In this document: positions 52,837 through 59,926 of the stretch, in pieces
How the letters are laid out: each line of letters begins with the position of its first letter
Position numbering within the stretch: position 1 is the first letter of the stretch
Assembly (NCBI RefSeq): GCF_014645515.1
Contig: NZ_BMLW01000001.1
Coordinates: 248,001-312,000 of the forward strand
Reading direction: 5' to 3'
DNA length: 64,000 bases
Source: Oceanobacillus neutriphilus
Lineage (GTDB): Bacteria > Bacillota > Bacilli > Bacillales > Amphibacillaceae
Notes under the pieces: generated by a model
Databases searched by the model: none
Told to the model about the DNA's origin: nothing
What the model saw: only the letters and a program-made list of their open reading frames with translations
Program-made: the position numbers and the translations under genes

Positions 52837-53751
52837 TTAATCGTCAAGCTCTCCAATAAAAGTAGTCCTGCACCAGGTATGAAAAGGTGGGAAATTCACG
52901 CCGACAATGATTTCATCAAATCGGAATGTTTCTCCTTTTTGAGCCCTCTTATCGAACTCTCTGCATATATCACTTGTTCGGCTATCAATAAGAGCGGACA
53001 ACCTGTATCTCTCTGATCCAGCTGACACATAAGCGTGAACATGTGACTGGTTATATACGAAGGATGATTCAGTCCAAATCAAACGCCTTGCATCATTTGC
53101 CCCAACGTTGAACCTGTCCTGGACCTCTTTTGACATCTTAGCGTAATTGTCGCCCCGAATAAGTCCGTCTCTGACTCTAGTCTGCAGATGATTAACAAGC
53201 TTCTCCTTATTCTTCCATATTCGATCTGAGAAATTTTCGTCATTGACCCATTTTGTATAGATGGTGTCTCTGACAACCTCATCATTAATACTGAGAAATG
53301 AGTTACCAATGCCAAGCTCTTTCAGCATTTGTTCATAACGTTTCCCGTATGTCTTCCGTAAGTGCTTCTCAAATTCTGCATGCTCCAGGGCTCCAAGCTC
53401 CAGCAGCTTTATCTGAGTGGAATAGTGCAGCCCTTCCAGTCTATTAAGCTTATATATACTTTCTCTCACTGGTAAGAGGCCTGCATGTTCCGGATATTTT
53501 TCCGCAAAAGCCTCCATATCCTGGAAAAGTAGATTCCTGTCCTCCTCGTCCATGTCCTGCAGCATGACACGAAACTCTATGACATTATCTTTTCCATACC
53601 TCTGGAAGTAAGAAGAGATCTCCTTTTCAAGCTCCCTGGATGTCCTGGCATAATCTTTTGCTAGCTTAGCGCTTGCAGCTGCATCCATTTTGTCTTGATT
53701 AGATATCCACTGTCCATGGCGTTTTTCCCAGTAACTCCTACTCTTGGCCAT
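52837..53751 (-). CDS. Phage minor head protein (SPP1 gp7/Mu F-like)
   Basis: 304 residues. The signature lies in the C-terminal half: KLVNHLQTRVRDGLIRGDNY, VQDRFNVGANDARRLIWTES, then YRLSALIDSRTSDICREFD and FPPFHTWCRTTFIG. The two C/H clusters (DICREFD, PPFHTWCR) are the Mu F-type zinc-binding-like motif. It is carried into the capsid with the portal. Overlaps portal by 14 bp. Confidence 0.9.
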   Translation of the reverse strand: MAKSRSYWEKRHGQWISNQDKMDAAASAKLAKDYARTSRELEKEISSYFQRYGKDNVIEFRVMLQDMDEEDRNLLFQDMEAFAEKYPEHAGLLPVRESIYKLNRLEGLHYSTQIKLLELGALEHAEFEKHLRKTYGKRYEQMLKELGIGNSFLSINDEVVRDTIYTKWVNDENFSDRIWKNKEKLVNHLQTRVRDGLIRGDNYAKMSKEVQDRFNVGANDARRLIWTESSFVYNQSHVHAYVSAGSERYRLSALIDSRTSDICREFDKRAQKGETFRFDEIIVGVNFPPFHTWCRTTFIGELDD

Positions 53752-55096
53752 CTTCTATCACTTCCTGCTGCTTCTGTTGCTGGATAAGGGATGTATTCAT
53801 ATCACGATTAAAGGAGTTAATCCCTTTTTCATCTTTTTCCTTTTCAATTTGGTCCAGTTCATCCTGGACATTATCTACAACAGAAAGCATGCCAAGCTGA
53901 GTGCGTTTTGAAGCAATTCCGGATAGCTTACTTGAAGCTTCCGCCTCTTCTAATACGTTGTTTGGGATGTTGCGCTTAAAGATATAATCAATATTTAAAT
54001 ACTCCTCCGGATCCACTCCAAAATTGGTAGGGATGGAAAACATCATTTTAAATCGGCGATTCATGCCCTTGTTAAACTTGCGTTCTTTCATTAATGAGAT
54101 ATTCTCCATCGGTTGCAGCTTAAATTTTAATGCAATCCCTGTCGATGTTCCGAACTTTTCATCACTTATATTCGCGACCATAGAAATCTGAAATATTAAT
54201 CGTTCTACTCGATTAAGCAGGTTTTCCTGCGTTTCATCTGCATTTGGCTTATCTAAAAATTCAAGGATGATTTTGTCCGTATCGCCGCCTTTTAAATTGA
54301 TAACTCTGCTATCTTTTATCTCTTTCAAGGTGTCCTCGTCCAACTCAGCACCCAAAACAGCAAGATAAGCATCTGCAAAATAATCCACGTCATTTGCTTT
54401 CTCTGATAGTCCTTTGTCATTGGCATTGATTAATGACTCCACGCTTTCAAAAGCTGATTGCCGCTCCTCGTTTTCCACATACTCGATTAGGGGAACGTCT
54501 TGGAAAAAGTGATCAATGGATTCTTGCTCAATTATCAATCCATCTTCACCTGTATAAAAATGACGTTCGTCTTCCTTAGAGTAGATAGAGCCCTTGGACC
54601 TGCCTTCTTTATCTTTTATAACTCTCACGCCGTACAACGGCTCTTGAGCAATCGTATCATCGTAAATAAGAAAGGCCTCTTGTGGCTTAATGTATGTCAC
54701 CCTGGTACGGGCTTCTTCATCCTGGTAAAGGAATTCATAAGCATGGCCGTAAATAGAGCAAAGCTTAGACAATTCAGCATTGTTATCATTCTGGCTATTT
54801 CGCTTAGCAATGGTTTTTAGCTTGTCAGCTATATCTTTGTTATCATGGACCGTTTTAACCGGAATACCAATAAAATAACCGTTTAAAGTGTCCACTATGT
54901 ATTTTGCAAAGTTGACTACTAAACGGTTATCCGGCTTACCCATTTCTTTATCTTCCTGGTGCAATATTTCATGGTCATTTTCGTACATATCTTTCATGCG
55001 TTTATATCGGGGCTGCCTTTTAGCATGACCGTCTAAAAACTCCTGCAGCTTTTCGACCGACAATTCTTCTTCACGATCCATTGTAAATATCTCCAC
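53738..55096 (-). CDS. Portal protein (SPP1 gp6-like)
   Basis: 452 residues. Motifs include QPRYKRMKDMYENDHEIL, RLVVNFAKYIVDTLNGYFIG, PQEAFLIYDDTIAQEPLYGV, the NLKGGDTDKIILEFL loop and GIALKFKLQPMENISLMKER, the stem/tunnel-loop region. It forms the 12-mer through which DNA is packaged. GTG at 55096 has AAAGGAGG 7 bases upstream; ATG at 55081 is also possible. Confidence 0.95.
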   Translation of the reverse strand: MEIFTMDREEELSVEKLQEFLDGHAKRQPRYKRMKDMYENDHEILHQEDKEMGKPDNRLVVNFAKYIVDTLNGYFIGIPVKTVHDNKDIADKLKTIAKRNSQNDNNAELSKLCSIYGHAYEFLYQDEEARTRVTYIKPQEAFLIYDDTIAQEPLYGVRVIKDKEGRSKGSIYSKEDERHFYTGEDGLIIEQESIDHFFQDVPLIEYVENEERQSAFESVESLINANDKGLSEKANDVDYFADAYLAVLGAELDEDTLKEIKDSRVINLKGGDTDKIILEFLDKPNADETQENLLNRVERLIFQISMVANISDEKFGTSTGIALKFKLQPMENISLMKERKFNKGMNRRFKMMFSIPTNFGVDPEEYLNIDYIFKRNIPNNVLEEAEASSKLSGIASKRTQLGMLSVVDNVQDELDQIEKEKDEKGINSFNRDMNTSLIQQQKQQEVIEDGQE

Positions 55097-56365
55097 TTAC
55101 AACCCTCCTTTAAATAATTTCACTGTTGTTTTATTTTCTAGTGCTCGTAATAAACTTGCTGCACTATCCGGTGAATCATCATGCTCTGCATTTTCGGTAT
55201 AATCTAATATCTCACTAATATATTCAGGATCTGTGTCCTCTAGCCACTCAATCTGTGACCAGTACTTACGTAGATACGTTGTGATTTTTATAAATTTATT
55301 TTGGGATTCATGATAGCGATTTGTTGGAACATTTATGCTTTCAAATTCCTTAGCCAGGTAACCTTTATCCGCATTATTCTCAACATGAACAGTTCCAGCT
55401 CGATACTCTTTATGATAAGCGGCTATTTCACTTAAACAGTCGTCAACATGCTTTTCCCAACGCTTACCGAATCCTATGATTCTATCTCCTTGTTTTTTGA
55501 GAATGGTAAAAGCAGTTGCATCTGAACCTCCATATGAAGCGTCAGTATGAGCCAATCCGTCATATATAAGCTCTGTCTCACTTGTATACTTCGGAGTACT
55601 GAACATTGCATCAGCATCCGCTATGTGTTTCAATTCATAGTTTGCTGCAAAAAGTGAAGGTGACATGCTATCTCTTAATTTCTGCAGCTGCTCCTTATTT
55701 ATGAGCCCGGTCTGATAGCAGTCATACTTAGTAACATTGGGCATAGAGTTAATAGCATCCTCTTTATGCCAAGGCGTTCCAGTGTTAATGAATCGGCCGC
55801 CTCTATTTTTTACGTTCTGTAATTCCTGGTACTGCAGCTTGATATATTCTCTCTCTGCCTTACTGACTCGGTCCTTCACATTGACAATATCATCGGTAAT
55901 AACAATGTCAGCATGCTTACCAGTAATAGATGCTTTAATACCCATTCCAAGAAGCTGAGAAGTTCCTCGTGCTGACGTTTTTAAATTTGTATCAATCTCA
56001 TAACTGTTTTCCTTAAGCAAGACAAGATCCACGCCAAACATTACCCAGGTGAGTTTTTGAAAATAATCACTCAGTAATATCTTCTTTACCTGGATCACAA
56101 TCTCAATAACGTCAGTATCAGTCTTTCGAAAAAAGATGATATTCTTATTTGGCTGCAGTACAATTAATAATGCAATTGCTATGGCTAAACAGGTTGTTTT
56201 ATAACTCCCCCTGTGAGCTAAGAGCGTCTGGTCCTCATTCCCAAACAAAAAAGACCTAATCCATTCGTTGTGAATGCCGACTAGATCCTTAAATCCTGTC
56301 CAGTGACCAAATTTTACAGGTTCTTTTTTTATTAAATTTAAATACTGCACTTGCTTAGGTGTCAT
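55097..56365 (-). CDS. terL: Terminase large subunit
   Basis: 422 residues. ATPase: Walker A-like GSYKT at 53-57 (in LAHRGSYKTTC), Walker B ADIVITDDI at 152-160, and the C-motif NTGTPWHKEDA. The nuclease domain starts at DASYGGSDATAF and includes VHVENNADKGYLA and EHDDSPDSAASLL with acidic metal ligands. It translocates and cuts DNA during packaging. Ends at the start of portal; overlaps the small subunit by 4 bases. Confidence 0.95.
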   Translation of the reverse strand: MTPKQVQYLNLIKKEPVKFGHWTGFKDLVGIHNEWIRSFLFGNEDQTLLAHRGSYKTTCLAIAIALLIVLQPNKNIIFFRKTDTDVIEIVIQVKKILLSDYFQKLTWVMFGVDLVLLKENSYEIDTNLKTSARGTSQLLGMGIKASITGKHADIVITDDIVNVKDRVSKAEREYIKLQYQELQNVKNRGGRFINTGTPWHKEDAINSMPNVTKYDCYQTGLINKEQLQKLRDSMSPSLFAANYELKHIADADAMFSTPKYTSETELIYDGLAHTDASYGGSDATAFTILKKQGDRIIGFGKRWEKHVDDCLSEIAAYHKEYRAGTVHVENNADKGYLAKEFESINVPTNRYHESQNKFIKITTYLRKYWSQIEWLEDTDPEYISEILDYTENAEHDDSPDSAASLLRALENKTTVKLFKGGL

Positions 56366-56751
56366 GAAGTATCACCATTTAAATAATCGTCAATCTCTTT
56401 TGCTCGACTTGAAATATCTACAGATCCAGAGTGATTGACATCTTGTTTATCTACATATAATCCGGCCATAGTCAATAATATTTTTCGGTCCTGGTGTCCT
56501 TTCTCCCCAAGCGCATAGGCATAGGTTGCATTTAACACATTTCCTATTTTACCTTTAACCAATTCAAGAGTAGTATTCTTGACTAACTCCTGAAAAGCTG
56601 GCTTTTTCATAGCATCATAGTATTTATTCCTGCTTACTCCGGCAAGATTACATATGTTTTTAACACTTAAGCCTACAAATTCAGGATTTATCAATACTTC
56701 TAGTAACTTTTTTTCAGCTGCAGTCGGTTTATATTTGTCACCTTTTGTCAT
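56362..56751 (-). CDS. terS: Terminase small subunit-like (phBC6A51-type HTH)
   Basis: 129 residues. A helix-turn-helix is at about 12-45 (AAEKKLLEVLINPEFVGLSV, then NICNLAGVSRNKYYDAMKKP). The middle helical part is an oligomerisation region, and the tail is polar. It should recognise the packaging site. ATG at 56751 has AAGGAGG 8 bases upstream; the frame from 56787 is overlong. A terminator lies just before the gene. Confidence 0.85.
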   Translation of the reverse strand: MTKGDKYKPTAAEKKLLEVLINPEFVGLSVKNICNLAGVSRNKYYDAMKKPAFQELVKNTTLELVKGKIGNVLNATYAYALGEKGHQDRKILLTMAGLYVDKQDVNHSGSVDISSRAKEIDDYLNGDTS

Positions 56752-56774
56752 GCCAATCACCTCCTTTTCTGCAA

Positions 56775-56803
56775 AATAAAAAAGCACCCGAATTGGATGC
56801 TTT
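56775..56803 (-). terminator. Terminator between PH-domain gene and terminase
   Basis: On the minus strand AAAGCATCC-AATTC-GGGTGCTTT (9 pairs, one G-U) is followed by TTTATTTT. Confidence 0.8.
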
Positions 56804-57158
56804 AAACGTCTTGCCTATATGATACTCCTTCTGCTTTTCTTGCTTCCTTAGCTGCAGAACGGATTTTCTCTCTTATGTTATGTGGGTCTTTAACTTTTTT
56901 AAGTACGAATTTTGGATCCGATTCATCAGAACTCAAAACCTCAATGTCTCCAATGTTCCTCAATTTCTCGGACATTTTCTGTGTAACCGTAAGATCCTTA
57001 ATCTTATAAAGCTCAATATCGCTTAGTGTTTTCGTCATGATGCCCTGTTTACGTGTTTTAAGCCTTTCATTGGTCAACGTGTAGTATTCCCTTGGGATTC
57101 TATCACTCTTGATTCCAAACATATCCATTTCAAAATCCAATAATGTTTCTTCTGCCAT
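56802..57158 (-). CDS. PH-like domain protein of the prophage
   Basis: 118 residues. The bPH-type pattern is YTLTNERLKTRKQGIMTKTL, then DIELYKIKDLTVTQKMSEKL, GDIEVLSSDESDPKFVLKKV and a final helix with IREKIRSAAKEARKAEG. Bacterial PH-like domains bind membranes or proteins; the phage role is unknown. ATG at 57158 has GGGAG 8 bases upstream. It precedes the terminase in direction of transcription. Confidence 0.75.
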   Translation of the reverse strand: MAEETLLDFEMDMFGIKSDRIPREYYTLTNERLKTRKQGIMTKTLSDIELYKIKDLTVTQKMSEKLRNIGDIEVLSSDESDPKFVLKKVKDPHNIREKIRSAAKEARKAEGVSYRQDV

Positions 57159-57400
57159 GCGCCCATCTCCCGTAGTTTTTAAGTAAATTTTACCATACGC
57201 TCGATAAAAAAGGTAGAGGCTAGAAATAAATCTAACCTCAAAAAGGGATGTGGGGCGATGCAGAACGTTTCCAGGGCTCTGCATCTACATAGCAATTCAT
57301 TTTACAAATAATTACGCATATAGGATGTGTATTTGTGGTATTTTTCCACACTACCACATTAACACATAAAGAGTCGCAGTGCCGTGCGTTTTTATTGCAA
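57159..57400. other. Non-coding gap upstream of terminase module; cos/pac candidate
   Basis: 242 bp without a good reading frame. Perfect inverted arms GATGCAGA (57257-57264) and TCTGCATC (57278-57285) enclose a 13-base loop. GAGGCTAGA and TCTAACCTC form another hairpin near 57211-57238, and TGTGGTA/TACCACA a third near 57333-57358. Packaging sites often lie next to terminase small subunit, and the late promoter activated by the ArpU-like protein should also be here. Confidence 0.4.
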
Positions 57401-57925
57401 TTACCTATCCAACGGAATGGCATCTACTCCAAAAAAGATAACCGGCAGCTCTTCAAGTGCCTTTTGAAGATGCCTGTGTACTGTTGCTCGGTCGATATGC
57501 TCAGTCGCAGCAATTTCATCAATCGTATATTTCCTATCACTGATATATTTCTTTTCTAATACTCGATAATATCTAAGTTCCCTAGAACTGCACGTCTGTT
57601 TATAGGATTCAATCTTCCCTTTGATAAAATACATCATGGCAAGAGATTTCTTTTTACTCTGTTTGATAGACTGTATCGTCTCAAGATTGATTTCATCTAT
57701 ATCTAAATCCTGAATGGACATATTCTGAAACGTCTCCATGTCAACCTCTATATCTTTACAATGCAGTACTAGTGATCGGTAATGCTTTAATAGCAATTTA
57801 ATATTATGCAGCCGTCTATCATGTTTAGCCGACTCTTGTTTTTCTAAATCCAATTTAAAAGCCTTCACGGCTTCCTTTGAAGCTATTTCTGTAATTAATT
57901 TTATCTGTTTTTCTGTTAGGTGCAT
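57401..57925 (-). CDS. ArpU/RinA-like late transcription regulator
   Basis: 174 residues, helical and charged. The C-terminal sigma-factor-like HTH (about 112-160) reads YYRVLEKKYISDRKYTIDEI, then AATEHIDRATVHRHLQKALE. Size, fold and position before the terminase module match ArpU/RinA/LmaC proteins that turn on late genes. Starts with GGGGG upstream, 2 bp after the helicase gene. Confidence 0.85.
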   Translation of the reverse strand: MHLTEKQIKLITEIASKEAVKAFKLDLEKQESAKHDRRLHNIKLLLKHYRSLVLHCKDIEVDMETFQNMSIQDLDIDEINLETIQSIKQSKKKSLAMMYFIKGKIESYKQTCSSRELRYYRVLEKKYISDRKYTIDEIAATEHIDRATVHRHLQKALEELPVIFFGVDAIPLDR

Positions 57926-57927
57926 GG

Positions 57928-59301
57928 CTATTCCCCCTTCACTTTTTCAATACGGGCTTTTAATGCTGCTAAAAGACTATTCTGTATATCTGCTTTACCT
58001 GCAAGTGCTTCCTCTACATTTTGATCCATGCCTCCAAGTACAGAAAGCTGATGGATAAACACCTTTTCCTTTTGCCCTTGCCTTGCAAGTCTTGCATTTG
58101 CTTGTTGATAGAGTTCTAGATTCCAATTAAGTCCAAACCAAATTATATGGTTTCCTCCCTGCTGCAAGTTTAAGCCGTAGCCTGCTGAGGCTGGGTGTGC
58201 CAAAAGAATATCAATTTCTTTGTTGTTCCAATCAGCTTCATCCTGGGCTGTCTTTAACTCCCTCACCCGCAATTTTGACTTTTTCAACGCTTCTGTGATT
58301 CGAGATTTATCATGTTGGAAATTATAAAAAACTAGTGCTGGAGATCCGTTTAGGGCATCAATCAATTCAAGAAAAGCCTCTAACTTATTATCATGGATTT
58401 GTACTATATTTCTATCTTCATCGTAAACAGCCCCGTTGCACAGCTGCAAAAGCTTATTACCTAATACTGCTGCTGATGCTGCCGTGATTTCTGCCTCATC
58501 GACTTCCAAAAGCATTTCCTTTTCCAATTTCTCATATGAATTTTTCGCCTTAGGATCCAAAACTACTGGAACCGTATTGTAAGTAACCGGTGGAAGCTCG
58601 ATATAATCAGATGCTTTCATACTGACAACAACATCATTTAGTAGTTCATGTATCCGGTTATCAGCGCCATCTTTTGGTGCGTATGAGAAAACCCTATCCC
58701 TATTTCGTTGGTCTGGTTCAAAATACCGTTCACGGAACCCGGTTATGGTCTTTCCTAATCGTTGCCCACCGTCCAATAAATATATCTGTGACCACACGTC
58801 AATTAATCCATTTGGCGATGGTGTTCCGGTTAACTGGACCTGTCTCTTAATATGATTTCTCACGTTCTTCAAGGCTTTAAATCGTTTTGACTGTGGATTC
58901 TTGAAGCTGGATGACTCGTCAAGGACAACCATGTCAAAAGGCCATTTGTTGCGATAGTAATCGACCAACCATACAACGTTATCCCGATTTATAACATAAA
59001 CATCTGCAGGTGTATTTAAAGCTCTTATTCGCTTTGCTTGAGATCCCAGAACAATGGAAAACCGCATAAGATTTAAATGCTCCCACTTCTTTGCTTCATT
59101 GGTCCACGTTCCCTGGGCAACTTTTTTTGGTGCAACCACTAATATCTTATTGACTTCAAATCGGTTGAACTTTAAATCATTAATGGCCGTAAGGGTGATA
59201 ACTGTTTTTCCCAGCCCCATATCAAGCCAAAGGGCTAGATATGGATCCTGGATAATCCGATTGATATTGTAAAGCTGATAATTATGCGGTACGAATTTCA
59301 T
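57928..59301 (-). CDS. SNF2-type DNA helicase/translocase of the prophage
   Basis: 457 residues. Walker A LDMGLGKT at 26-33, motif II VVLDESSSFKNP near 128 (DESS rather than DEAH), motif III QLTGTPSPN, and the C-domain with LLAHPASAGYGLNLQQGG and QANARLARQGQKEKVFIHQL (motifs V and VI). A phage replication/recombination helicase of the short SNF2 group. Ends 2 bp before the late regulator. Confidence 0.93.
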   Translation of the reverse strand: MKFVPHNYQLYNINRIIQDPYLALWLDMGLGKTVITLTAINDLKFNRFEVNKILVVAPKKVAQGTWTNEAKKWEHLNLMRFSIVLGSQAKRIRALNTPADVYVINRDNVVWLVDYYRNKWPFDMVVLDESSSFKNPQSKRFKALKNVRNHIKRQVQLTGTPSPNGLIDVWSQIYLLDGGQRLGKTITGFRERYFEPDQRNRDRVFSYAPKDGADNRIHELLNDVVVSMKASDYIELPPVTYNTVPVVLDPKAKNSYEKLEKEMLLEVDEAEITAASAAVLGNKLLQLCNGAVYDEDRNIVQIHDNKLEAFLELIDALNGSPALVFYNFQHDKSRITEALKKSKLRVRELKTAQDEADWNNKEIDILLAHPASAGYGLNLQQGGNHIIWFGLNWNLELYQQANARLARQGQKEKVFIHQLSVLGGMDQNVEEALAGKADIQNSLLAALKARIEKVKGE

Positions 59302-59315
59302 GCTCTCTCACCCAC

Positions 59316-59603
59316 TTAATAGTATTGCCCGCAGTTTCTAGCGATGAACTCATCTACTAGGTGCTTAGAATCTATGACAAGAACTTCACAGCTGAGACTC
59401 CTTAAATCCCGCATCTGTTTTAATTGCAGTGGTCTTGGCTTTTTACCAGGTGCCTTCAACTCGACGAAAAATATTTTATTGCCTGGGAAAATGACAATCC
59501 GATCTGGCACGCCATCATTCCCCGGTGATTCAAATTTATAAGCCTTGCCACCTGCTTTTTTAACTTCTTTCCGGAGATACTCCTCTATATCTTTTTCTCT
59601 CAT
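59316..59603 (-). CDS. VRR-NUC domain nuclease
   Basis: 95 residues, a stand-alone VRR-NUC: REKDIEEYLRKEVKKAGGKA, the catalytic GNDGVPDRIVIFPGNKIFFV, ELKAPGKKPRPLQLKQMRDL and a short end. The PD-x-ExK residues (Asp in VPDR, Glu and Lys in VELKAP) are present. Phage VRR-NUCs resolve branched DNA structures. 14 bp before the helicase. Confidence 0.93.
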   Translation of the reverse strand: MREKDIEEYLRKEVKKAGGKAYKFESPGNDGVPDRIVIFPGNKIFFVELKAPGKKPRPLQLKQMRDLRSLSCEVLVIDSKHLVDEFIARNCGQYY

Positions 59604-59740
59604 TAAAACTCACCTCAAATATTAATTGTTTACTTTCTGCCCCACGCACACGTATAAGCACCTAATTAGGCTATTTAGGCATATAGGTAATACGCCTAAT
59701 CTACCTATATTACCTATTTTTATATTCTTTTATATATAAG

Positions 59741-59909
59741 GTATACAAAGTATACATATTAATATAAATACTTATATATCAAGGGTTTAGCTGTATACCT
59801 TCCTGTATACTTTCTATCATTTTCAAAGTATACAAGGTATACACTTCCATTTTTTAGGAAAGTATACAAAACGGTAGAAAGTATACAGTTTTGACCCCTT
59901 AAAGTATAC
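59741..59909. repeat. Array of nine GTATAC sites; replication-origin candidate
   Basis: GTATAC occurs at 59741, 59750, 59793, 59805, 59828, 59837, 59862, 59881 and 59904, nine times in 170 bp of the 323-bp gap 59604-59926. Two pairs are GTATAC-AAA-GTATAC and GTATAC-AAG-GTATAC. The remaining gap 59660-59715 holds TAGGC/GCCTA and ATAGGTA/TACCTAT repeats. It lies directly 3' of the PrimPol/helicase gene. Origin iterons or repressor operators are the main readings. Confidence 0.7.
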
Positions 59910-59926
59910 AAACATTCGTTCTGATT

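Noticed and set aside
59741..59909. CRISPR array
   Set aside because: Repeats are 6-bp palindromes at irregular spacing, without 25-40-bp direct repeats or unique spacers, and no cas genes are near.
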